Assembly (NCBI RefSeq): GCF_033239625.1
Contig: NZ_BTCK01000020.1
Coordinates: 1 to 64,000, forward strand
Origin: Paenibacillus_T sp033239625
Lineage (GTDB): Bacteria; Bacillota; Bacilli; Paenibacillales; Paenibacillaceae
Direction of reading: 5' to 3'
Length of the DNA: 64,000 nt
The position numbers and the translations under genes are program-made. Positions 1-7,437 of the stretch are shown one piece after another. The notes beneath the pieces were generated by a model. The model was given only the letters and a program-made list of their open reading frames with translations. It made no database searches and was not told where the DNA came from. Each line of letters starts with the position of its first letter. The first letter of the stretch is position 1.

Positions 1-78
1 AAAGTACATTAACTGTCCGCGATCCAGCGGCCTCCCGACTTAGCATACATAAAAGTACACTAACTATCCGTGCTCTGG
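1..78. repeat. 51-bp-spaced direct repeat at window edge
   Basis: The motif AAAGTACATTAACTGTCCG at position 1 recurs as AAAGTACACTAACTATCCG at position 52, a spacing of 51 bp with two mismatches. It is non-coding and lies downstream of the minus-strand prohibitin-like gene. The array may continue to the left of the window. The spacing resembles the 50-bp-period repeats elsewhere in the window, but the core sequence is different. Confidence 0.5.
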
Positions 79-109
79 TATCCGTACGCCTAAAACGTCC
101 AGGTAAGCC

Positions 110-150
110 GAACAAATAAAGAAAACGCCTATGGCTGAGCCATAGGCGTT
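110..150 (-). terminator. Terminator of the prohibitin-like gene
   Basis: A perfect inverted repeat (arms AACGCCTATGGC and GCCATAGGCGTT, 124-150) lies just downstream of the minus-strand stop codon. Read on the minus strand it is followed by a T-rich stretch (complement of 110-123), as expected of an intrinsic terminator. Confidence 0.85.
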
Positions 151-161
151 AACAACTCTTA

Positions 162-1085
162 TTAAGGCTGCGTCTGCGTCGTTTCCGATTCCGTCGACTG
201 CTGCGAGACAGGCGCCTGACTGGTGCTTGCGCTCGAATTGGACCTGATCACAGAAGTGAAATCGATGAATGGCGTTGCGCCGCCGGTAACGCTTGGCAAT
301 CGGCCGTCCCATTTGTCCAGCGCCTTCTCCTGCACTTCGATCTGCTTCAGCTGCACGAGCTCCGGCGTTACTTCCTGCTTCTTCAGCTTCAGCGACTGCG
401 CTTCGGCTTCAGCCTGCGCGACGAGCTGTTTCGCTTCGATCTGCACACGCTTCAGGTCGTTCTCCGCCTTCAGCGCCTGCTGCTGGGCAACCTGCTTCGC
501 CTCGATGGATTGATTGAATGCGTCACTGAATTTGAAGTTCACGATGTTAATCTCTCTCACGATAAGATCGTATTTGGCGAGACGCTGCGTCAGCAGGTCG
601 CTGATTTCGGCTGCGACAATGTCGCGCTTCGCAATCAAGTCTTCGGCTGGATAGCGGGCAGTCACTTCTTTCACGATCTCTTGCACCGCCGGATTAATAA
701 TAACGTTATCGTAGCTTGAGCCAACATTGTTCATGAGATTAAAAGCTGACGCTTTATTGACGGAATAGTTAACGGCGACATGCGTCGACACCGGCTGCAA
801 ATCCTTCGAGGAAGCCGTCGAGTCGGCTTCTGCTTTCGTGACCTGCGTGTTCACCTCGATGACCGATTGGAAGAAGGGAATCTTCAAATGAATGCCCGGT
901 TCCTTCACGTTGTCGTTTAACTTTCCGAATGTTTTGTACAATCCGACATGACCATATTCGACAGTGGTATAGCTGTTGAAGGCAACCAATAGTACGAGCA
1001 ATGCGCCGATACTCCAGCCAATAATTCGGCCCGGCTGAGGACCGCGGCGAGGTGCATTACGGTTCAAATCCGTTACAGTACTCAT
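162..1085 (-). CDS. Prohibitin / SPFH (band 7) family membrane protein
   Basis: The protein has 307 residues. Residues about 22-42 form one transmembrane segment behind a short basic, proline-rich N-terminus. A band-7/SPFH domain follows (about 45-215), then an Ala/Gln/Glu-rich coiled coil (about 205-260, repeated KAENDLKR and AEAEAQSLK stretches) and a Ser/Thr/Gln-rich tail. The order is that of prohibitin-like SPFH proteins, which oligomerise at membranes and organise microdomains or protect membrane proteins from proteolysis. Start chosen from GGGAGGT 9 bases upstream of the ATG. It is monocistronic, with its own terminator and a divergent neighbour at 1316. Family call is firm; the client or partner in this organism is unknown. 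Confidence 0.88.
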   Translation of the reverse strand: MSTVTDLNRNAPRRGPQPGRIIGWSIGALLVLLVAFNSYTTVEYGHVGLYKTFGKLNDNVKEPGIHLKIPFFQSVIEVNTQVTKAEADSTASSKDLQPVSTHVAVNYSVNKASAFNLMNNVGSSYDNVIINPAVQEIVKEVTARYPAEDLIAKRDIVAAEISDLLTQRLAKYDLIVREINIVNFKFSDAFNQSIEAKQVAQQQALKAENDLKRVQIEAKQLVAQAEAEAQSLKLKKQEVTPELVQLKQIEVQEKALDKWDGRLPSVTGGATPFIDFTSVIRSNSSASTSQAPVSQQSTESETTQTQP

Positions 1086-1315
1086 TGTTAAGCTTACCTC
1101 CCATTAAAATGTTGGTTATATTAGGAAATACGCCTATACCCGTTGCGAGGTTGCATTTACTTCCGATCGGATTCAGGAGACTCGTCTCAGCTATACTCCT
1201 TGTTAATCGCTCCGTGTAATCGTATGTGGCGAATCCGGAACTATGCGGGTTTCATGCAACCTTCCTCGCCAATGTAGAGTCTATCTTAATAAGATGACAA
1301 TGGAATGAGGGGCAT

Positions 1316-2185
1316 ATGGTGAGAAGGGACCTGTGGCTTGGATGGGCAGGGGGAGCAATTGTATTGGTGGTCGTGGTGCTGGTCGCTTTAACGGCGGTCA
1401 AAGAACAGCGGGAGCAGCCGGCCAATGTGGATGGACATCAAATGAATGAGGTCGATCACCCGGAGTTGGAAAAGAGGAATGAGCAGTCTGCGGTCACCGA
1501 CCAATCGGCGGCCCTGGACAACTCGGATGAAGAGATGACTTTCCCGCAGGAAGTGAAGCTGACCTTCCAGCCGTTGGCGGATTCGGAGCTTCCTATTCTG
1601 AAGGTGCTGAGATCTTCCATTGCCCCGAATGATCATACAAGGACGATTGAGTCAGAGGGCAAGAGTTATTGGATCTATGCCAAACCGAATAACGACGATT
1701 CGACAGAGCGCTTCATCGGATATGCAGCGGGCGATTACATCTATGAGCTCGGCACGATCGGCGGCGATGTGTACGAGAAGGACGTTGCGATCGACCAAGT
1801 GGACCTATTCGGCAACAGCTACGCCCGAATATTAGGCGCGTGTGGCGCGAATTGTGCGGTTGAGCATTACGTTCGATATGAAGACGGGATTCCAGTGCGA
1901 AATTTGTATTTTAACGCTCACACGCAGCTTGTTGATTGGAATCACGATGGCATCAATGAACTCGTCTATACCGACTCTGGCATGCCGATTCATTCGATTC
2001 TGGTGCGATTCAGCATCAGCGGCGATCAGCTTGAGGCAGTTAATTTGGCGGAGCTTCTGCAAGCCAAGGGCGGGGTTATTTATAGCAGCGAGTCGAACAC
2101 GTTCAAGGCGTATATTCCTTTTAGCGACAAGCCTGCAGAATATGCGTACGAATCGGGGGATAGGCTGGTTCAAAACGTAAAATAA
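1316..2185 (+). CDS. Membrane-anchored protein of unknown function with a Ca-loop-like motif
   Basis: I do not recognise the family. The 289-residue protein starts with a basic N-terminus and one strong hydrophobic segment (about 8-28) and no lipobox, so it is probably an anchored extracytoplasmic protein. A charged linker (about 30-75) leads to a globular beta-rich domain. A CGANC pair (about 180) could form a disulfide. An Asp-rich loop, DWNHDGINE, near residue 205 resembles the Ca-binding loops of FG-GAP/VCBS repeats. The start follows GAATGAGGGG. It stands alone between a divergent promoter region and a terminator. Confidence 0.65.
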   Translation: MVRRDLWLGWAGGAIVLVVVVLVALTAVKEQREQPANVDGHQMNEVDHPELEKRNEQSAVTDQSAALDNSDEEMTFPQEVKLTFQPLADSELPILKVLRSSIAPNDHTRTIESEGKSYWIYAKPNNDDSTERFIGYAAGDYIYELGTIGGDVYEKDVAIDQVDLFGNSYARILGACGANCAVEHYVRYEDGIPVRNLYFNAHTQLVDWNHDGINELVYTDSGMPIHSILVRFSISGDQLEAVNLAELLQAKGGVIYSSESNTFKAYIPFSDKPAEYAYESGDRLVQNVK

Positions 2186-2196
2186 ATACGATCCAT

Positions 2197-2242
2197 TCAG
2201 CAGTCTCTGCCGGGAACAGACGGGGGAGGCTGCTTTTTGCGT
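2197..2242 (+). terminator. Terminator after the membrane-anchored protein
   Basis: An imperfect stem between AGCAGTCTCTGCC (2198-) and GGGGGAGGCTGCT is followed by TTTTTGCG on the plus strand, shortly after the stop at 2185. Confidence 0.65.
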
Positions 2243-2328
2243 TATTTTGTCTATTTCCGAGGAAATAATCGGATCGGCTCGACGATTTGGCGTAAGGTTG
2301 AACGATTGTTAATCAAAAACGAAATTTG

Positions 2329-2345
2329 TGTTACGTAATCTGACA
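2329..2345. promoter_or_regulatory. TnrA/GlnR-type box 1 upstream of nasB
   Basis: TGTTACGTAATCTGACA is an exact match to the TnrA/GlnR consensus TGTNA-N7-TNACA. It sits 236 bases upstream of the nasB start. Overlapping it is a wider imperfect palindrome (TTTGTGT...ACACAAA). Confidence 0.65.
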
Positions 2346-2446
2346 CAAACCGTGGATCGGACTCTTAGGAGGCTTCCTTAATTGGCTTAGATATGATGCC
2401 AAATCGCTATTGATTATTTTTTAGCAGTGGAGTACATTGGAATTGA

Positions 2447-2463
2447 TGTTATATATGCTAACA
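2447..2463. promoter_or_regulatory. TnrA/GlnR-type box 2 upstream of nasB
   Basis: TGTTATATATGCTAACA is a second exact match to TGTNA-N7-TNACA and is also a near-perfect palindrome. In Bacillus subtilis, nitrate assimilation genes are activated by TnrA at such sites when nitrogen is limiting. Confidence 0.72.
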
Positions 2464-2507
2464 TAAGTGTCTTGAAAACCTCACTAAGGTAAACCTTGCT
2501 GACAATA

Positions 2508-2524
2508 TGTCAACTATCTTTACA
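2508..2524. promoter_or_regulatory. TnrA/GlnR-type box 3 upstream of nasB
   Basis: TGTCAACTATCTTTACA is the third exact match to TGTNA-N7-TNACA, 56 bases upstream of the nasB start. It may lie near or over the promoter, which I could not place with confidence. The rest of 2186-2580 holds no other gene. Confidence 0.68.
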
Positions 2525-2580
2525 TAAATATAGAGAGATTAAATGGGATGGATCTGGAGTAGAGACCTGGAGGGGAAGCG

Positions 2581-4998
2581 ATGACGAGGCAGAAGCTAGT
2601 TCTCATCGGGAACGGAATGGCAGGCGTACGCTGTATCGAGGAAATATTGAAGCTGCGTCCTGATGCGTTCGACATTACGATATTCGGCGCGGAGCCGCAT
2701 CCGAACTATAACCGAATCATGCTGTCTAAGGTGCTGCAAGGCGATACGCCGATGTCGGCGATCACGATTAATGAGTACGCCTGGTACGAAGAACGGGGTA
2801 TTACCCTCTACACGGGCGAGACGGTTACCGGCATTGACACGGAGCGTCGAATCGTTCGTACGGACCGACGCAGAGCGACTGCTTATGACAAGCTCATCAT
2901 CGCGACAGGGTCGCTGCCCTTCATGCTGCCGCTCCCTGGAATCGACAAGCCGGGCGTGACCGCATTTCGCAATATGAAGGACTGCGAATCGATGGTGGAG
3001 ACCGCGGCGAACTACAAGCGTGCTGCCGTGATCGGCGGCGGTTTGCTTGGACTCGAAGCCGCTCGAGGATTGCTCAATCTCGGGATGGAGGATGTCCATG
3101 TCATTCATAACAGCCGCTATCTGATGAATCGGCAGCTTGATCCGCATGCTGCGAATATGCTCCAGCAAGAGCTGGAGAAGCAAGGAATGAAGATATGGCT
3201 GGATCGGAATACAGAGCGTATTATCGGCCGGAAAAGGGTCGAAGCGCTCCAGTTTACAGACGGTACGCGGCTTCCTGTCGATCTAGTCGTCATTGCAGTT
3301 GGCATTAAGCCGAATGTTCGGCTTGCTATTGATAGCGGAATCGAGGTAAATCGCGCGATCGTCGTTAATGATCGGATGGAGACGAGCGCTCCGAACGTTT
3401 ACGCCGTAGGGGAATGTGCGGAGCATCGAGGGATGGTATATGGTCTGGTCGCTCCTCTATATGAGCAGGGCAAGGTGCTGGCGCAAGCGATCTGCGAACA
3501 AGAGACGGAAGGTTATCGCGGTTCGGTTCTATATTCGCAATTGAAGGTGTCGGGGGTGGATGTGTTCTCTGTCGGCGATATCGAAGATTCGCAGTTGTCT
3601 ACGATGCAGATGTCGTATGACGGCATTCGTCGAACGTATCGCAAAATCGGCATTCGCGACAATCGAATCGTCGGAGCTGTCCTATTCGGAGATAGCGGAG
3701 ACAGCAACAAGCTGCTTGGCTATGTGAAGCAGGGGGCAGACATATCGGTCCTCCAGCAGGAAGCGTCGACTTCAGGGGGGGCAGGCGGCGGGACATCCGA
3801 GTATGTTAGCGGGTTGTCGGATAGTGAAACGATCTGTTCTTGCAATGGTGTCAGCAAAGGGACGATTACGTCCGTCATTCGGGAGCAAGGTCTCGAAACG
3901 TTCGAGCAGGTGCGCGAGTGCACCCGTGCAGCAAGCTCATGCGGCGGCTGCAAGCCGCTCGTCTCGGCGCTGCTGCAATGCGTGCTTGAGAGCGGCGATG
4001 AGGATGCGGTGCAGGCAACGCCATTGTGCGGCTGCACAACGTTAAGCCGCGAACGGCTGAAGGATGCGATCGCTGCCAGCCGAACCTCAAACGTTCGCGA
4101 AGCAATGGCTGCGCTCGGCTGGAGGACGGCGGATGGCTGCACGATCTGTCGTCCTGCGATTCGTTATTATATCGGTTCGCTGGGACGCTTGAGCGCTAGC
4201 GGGGGCGATCTGGTCTCGACCGCTTCGCTGACAGCGGCAACCGAGATCGACGTTATGGCAGACGCGGCGTCGGACTCAGGCGCCTATGCAGCGCTGGCGA
4301 ACGGCACCTATGCTGTTCAACCGCGCTTGTACGGCGGCGTGGCGACAGCGGAGCAGCTGCGGCGAATCGCGGATGCGATCGAGCGATATCGTGTGCCGCT
4401 CGCCAAGCTCAATGGGGATGGGCGGCTTGAACTGCTTGGCCTGTCAGCGGCGGAAGCGGCAGGTGTATCGCAGACGCTTGGCGGACCGATTGCGGCTTAT
4501 GCATACGGCCGTCCGGTCGCATCGGTTGTAACTTGTGGCGGCATCGTCTATGAGCGAGGTGCTGTGCGCGATTCCGTAGCTGTAGGGGCTGCGTTGGAAC
4601 GGCGGTTGGAGCGGCTGCAGCTGCCAACGACGGTAAGCGCGGCTGTGTCGGCAAGTCCGCTTCATCGTGCGGGATCGCTGGTCCGCGATATCGGCATCGT
4701 CGGGGTGCCAGGCGGCTGGGAGCTGTATGCCGGCGGTTCTGCCGGCATCGAGGTGAAGGAAGCGAAGCTGCTCCTGACGGAGCCGGATGAACGCGCAGCC
4801 GTTGATACAGTCGCAGCCGTGCTCCAGCTCTATGCAGAAGAAGCGATGTACGGCGAGCCGGTCTGGCAGTGGCTGGACCGCGTAGGCGTAGTTGCGATCC
4901 GCGAGCGGGTGCTCGATCCGCGCAGCCGCAGAACGCTGCTGCTGCGCTCTCAATACGAAGCTGAACAGCCAATGGCCATACGAGGTGAATGCTCATGA
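2581..4998 (+). CDS. nasB: NasB-type nitrate reductase electron-transfer subunit
   Basis: The 805-residue flavoprotein should pass electrons from NAD(P)H to the nitrate reductase catalytic subunit encoded next. Domains in order: FAD site GNGMAG (10-15), NAD(P)H site GGGLLG (about 153), FAD-closing AVGECAE (about 276), two BFD-type [2Fe-2S] domains (about 418-470 with C-x-C and C-x2-C; about 480-540 with CGC and CTIC), and a C-terminal NirB-like ferredoxin/siroheme-type region (about 575-800). In that last region only one of the four Cys that would hold siroheme and [4Fe-4S] is present (VTCGG, about 651); the CPRNC-type motif is SASPLHR (about 690). This argues for NasB and against nitrite reductase NasD/NirB, which has the same length. 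It overlaps nasC by ATGA. Likely controlled by the three TnrA/GlnR-type boxes upstream. Confidence 0.85.
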   Translation: MTRQKLVLIGNGMAGVRCIEEILKLRPDAFDITIFGAEPHPNYNRIMLSKVLQGDTPMSAITINEYAWYEERGITLYTGETVTGIDTERRIVRTDRRRATAYDKLIIATGSLPFMLPLPGIDKPGVTAFRNMKDCESMVETAANYKRAAVIGGGLLGLEAARGLLNLGMEDVHVIHNSRYLMNRQLDPHAANMLQQELEKQGMKIWLDRNTERIIGRKRVEALQFTDGTRLPVDLVVIAVGIKPNVRLAIDSGIEVNRAIVVNDRMETSAPNVYAVGECAEHRGMVYGLVAPLYEQGKVLAQAICEQETEGYRGSVLYSQLKVSGVDVFSVGDIEDSQLSTMQMSYDGIRRTYRKIGIRDNRIVGAVLFGDSGDSNKLLGYVKQGADISVLQQEASTSGGAGGGTSEYVSGLSDSETICSCNGVSKGTITSVIREQGLETFEQVRECTRAASSCGGCKPLVSALLQCVLESGDEDAVQATPLCGCTTLSRERLKDAIAASRTSNVREAMAALGWRTADGCTICRPAIRYYIGSLGRLSASGGDLVSTASLTAATEIDVMADAASDSGAYAALANGTYAVQPRLYGGVATAEQLRRIADAIERYRVPLAKLNGDGRLELLGLSAAEAAGVSQTLGGPIAAYAYGRPVASVVTCGGIVYERGAVRDSVAVGAALERRLERLQLPTTVSAAVSASPLHRAGSLVRDIGIVGVPGGWELYAGGSAGIEVKEAKLLLTEPDERAAVDTVAAVLQLYAEEAMYGEPVWQWLDRVGVVAIRERVLDPRSRRTLLLRSQYEAEQPMAIRGECS

Positions 4999-7160
4999 AG
5001 AGAATGCTATACCCATGCGAACATGCAGCTTCAGATGGGGGTGGAGCCGTGGTAACTGCGCTTGTCATGGAGACGCAGTGCCCGTTCTGCAGCGTGCAAT
5101 GCAAGATGACACTGACCGAATCGGGCAGCGCTGTGGTAGGTGAACCGCAGTATACGGTGGAGGCGAAGCCGAATCGCGCGTCAGAAGGCCGGTTATGCGT
5201 GAAGGGGATGAATGCCTTTCAGCACGCGGTCAGCGAGGATCGGATCCTATATCCGCTCGTGAAACGTGATGGCAAATTTGAGCGCATTTCATGGGAAGAT
5301 GCAATCGCGTTAATTGTTAATCGCTTTAAGCAGATTGCACAGCAATCAGGCCCGGATGCGATTGGGGTATACGGCGGCGGATCGCTGACGAATGAGACGG
5401 CTTACCTGCTCGGGAAGTTCGCGCGGGTGGCGTTGCGTTCGAAGCATATTGATTATAACGGGCGGTTTTGTATGTCGGCTGCGGCGTCAGCCGGCAGCAA
5501 GGCGCTTGGCCTGGATCGAGGGCTGACGAACCCGTTATCGGATATTCCGCTGGCGAAGTGCATTGTGCTTGCAGGCACGAACGTCGCGGAATGTCAGCCG
5601 ACGTTAATGCCGTATTTTACCCGGGCGAAGGAGAATGGCACGTTCATCATCGTCATTGATCCGCGCGAGACGGGGACATCGAAGCTCGCTGATCTGCATC
5701 TGAAAGTAAAGCCTGGCATGGACGCTTCGCTGGCGAATGGGATGCTGCGGGCGCTGCTCGATGAAGGGCTGGTCGATGAAGCATTCGTTCGGGAGAGGAC
5801 GCGAGGGTATGATGCGCTTCGCTCGCATCTGCTGGAGCAATCGCTGGACGAGATCGCGGCAATGACAGGCGTTCCTGCGGATTCGATTCGCAAGGCGGCA
5901 TCGGCTTTCGGCAGGGCGGCGACGGGGATGGTATTCACCGCTCGCGGCGTTGAGCAGCAGACAGACGGTTATATGGCGGTACGCAACCTGCTGAACCTCG
6001 TGCTGCTGACCGGTAAGATCGGTAAGCCTGGCTGCGGCTATGGCGCCATTACAGGCCAAGGCAATGGACAGGGCGGGCGCGAGCATGGGCAGAAGGCTGA
6101 CCAGCTGCCAGGTTACCGCTCGATCGAGAATCCGGAGCACCGCGCATATATCGCAGACGTATGGGGCGTCGATCCTGGCGAGCTGCCAGGCAAAGGCGTG
6201 TCGGCTTACGAGATGATGGAGAAGGCGTATGAGGGAGACATTCGTGCGCTGCTCGTCATGGGATCCAATCCGGTTGTGTCGAACCCTAACGCGAGCTTGG
6301 TTCAAGAGGCGATGGAGCGTCTCGATTTTCTCGTTGTGGCAGATATGTTCATGTCGGAGACGGCTCGCTCGGCGGATTTGATTTTGCCGGTGACGGCTTA
6401 CTTGGAGAACGAGGGAACGCTCACGAATCTGGAAGGACGCGTGCTGTTGCGAGAGGGGCATCGTCCTGCTCCCGGCGAAGCGAAGAATGACTGGCGTATT
6501 CTATGCGACGTGGCAGACGGGCTCGGGCGCGGCGCTTATTTCCAATATGAGCGCGCGGAGCAAATCTTCGAGGAGCTCCGAGTCGCCAGCCGCGGCGGAA
6601 TCGCGGATTACTACGGCATAACGTATGACCGGCTTCGCCGTGAGGAAGGCGTCTACTGGCCGTGTCCAGACCCGGAGGGCGATGGGGTTGGACGGATGTT
6701 CGAAAATTCGTTCGCCCATGGGGATGGACGAGCGGAGCTGATCGCGGTCGACAACCATTGGCCGGCGGAGCTGACGGACGAGGAATACCCGATGTATCTG
6801 ACTACGGGGCGTGTATTGAGCCATTACTTAACGGGCGTTCAGACGAGGCGGAGCCATACGCTTGCTTCCCGTGATTTCGAATCGTTCGTGGAGCTGCACC
6901 CGAAGACGGCGAAGCTGTATGGCCTTTCGGATGGTAAGCTGGCGGTCGTTACGTCGCGCCGCGGCGAAATTGTCGTTCGCTGCAGGATCGCGCGCACGAT
7001 TCGGGATGATACGGTATTCGTGCCGATGCACTGGGGCGATAGTCAGAACGTGAATGTATTGACGAATCAGGCGCTTGATCCGACCTGTCGGATGCCGGGA
7101 TTCAAAGTATGCGCGGTGCGCATCAGGCCTTTTATAACGAATCATTCCTATGAAGAATAA
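4995..7160 (+). CDS. nasC: Assimilatory nitrate reductase catalytic subunit
   Basis: This is a molybdopterin oxidoreductase that reduces nitrate to nitrite in the cytoplasm for nitrogen assimilation. The N-terminus holds a [4Fe-4S] motif, CPFCSVQC, with a fourth Cys in GRLCVKG. A Mo-bis-MGD domain follows, with a probable Mo-ligand Cys in NGRFCMS, and a C-terminal molydopterin dinucleotide-binding domain with the loop TTGRVLSHYLTG. At about 721 residues it is close to the usual NasC size. The ATG at 4995 overlaps the nasB stop (ATGA) and has GAGGTG 7 bases upstream, so it is preferred to the in-frame ATG at 4989. No signal peptide or Tat motif is seen. Nitrite reductase and nitrate transport genes are not in this window. 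Confidence 0.9.
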   Translation: MKRMLYPCEHAASDGGGAVVTALVMETQCPFCSVQCKMTLTESGSAVVGEPQYTVEAKPNRASEGRLCVKGMNAFQHAVSEDRILYPLVKRDGKFERISWEDAIALIVNRFKQIAQQSGPDAIGVYGGGSLTNETAYLLGKFARVALRSKHIDYNGRFCMSAAASAGSKALGLDRGLTNPLSDIPLAKCIVLAGTNVAECQPTLMPYFTRAKENGTFIIVIDPRETGTSKLADLHLKVKPGMDASLANGMLRALLDEGLVDEAFVRERTRGYDALRSHLLEQSLDEIAAMTGVPADSIRKAASAFGRAATGMVFTARGVEQQTDGYMAVRNLLNLVLLTGKIGKPGCGYGAITGQGNGQGGREHGQKADQLPGYRSIENPEHRAYIADVWGVDPGELPGKGVSAYEMMEKAYEGDIRALLVMGSNPVVSNPNASLVQEAMERLDFLVVADMFMSETARSADLILPVTAYLENEGTLTNLEGRVLLREGHRPAPGEAKNDWRILCDVADGLGRGAYFQYERAEQIFEELRVASRGGIADYYGITYDRLRREEGVYWPCPDPEGDGVGRMFENSFAHGDGRAELIAVDNHWPAELTDEEYPMYLTTGRVLSHYLTGVQTRRSHTLASRDFESFVELHPKTAKLYGLSDGKLAVVTSRRGEIVVRCRIARTIRDDTVFVPMHWGDSQNVNVLTNQALDPTCRMPGFKVCAVRIRPFITNHSYEE

Positions 7161-7161
7161 G

Positions 7162-7202
7162 AGCAGCAGCGGTTCGGGAGCATCCTGGATCGCTGCTTTT
7201 GT
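7162..7202 (+). terminator. Terminator of nasBC
   Basis: A stem with arms AGCAGCG and CGCTGCT and an inner TTC/GGA-type helix is followed by TTTTGTG directly after the nasC stop. The remaining gap to 7437 shows no further gene. Confidence 0.75.
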
Positions 7203-7437
7203 GTTGTTAGGCGGCTGCGATGAAGGGGTAAATTGTGAAGGAAACGAAAATCTTTCCTGTTCTTCCTGATTTCCCACTGAAATATAGAGTGCTAACAGCC
7301 GATGTTAATAGAGACTAGGACTTAAAGATTATAAGGCGATATGCCTGTTATGCATCAATAGAAGCGAAGCGCCGCTTTAGAACCACGATAATTGAACCAT
7401 TATCCTTTTACAAACGTCGAGTTAGAAGGAGCACAGC

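Noticed and set aside
2321..2348. Fnr/Crp site upstream of nasB
   Set aside because: The TTTGTGT/ACACAAA arms are too far apart for TGTGA-N6-TCACA, while the inner sequence fits the TnrA/GlnR consensus exactly.
2581..4998. Nitrite reductase large subunit (NasD/NirB) as the identity of this gene
   Set aside because: The length and fold match, but three of four siroheme/[4Fe-4S] Cys are missing and the next gene is the nitrate reductase catalytic subunit, so NasB fits better.
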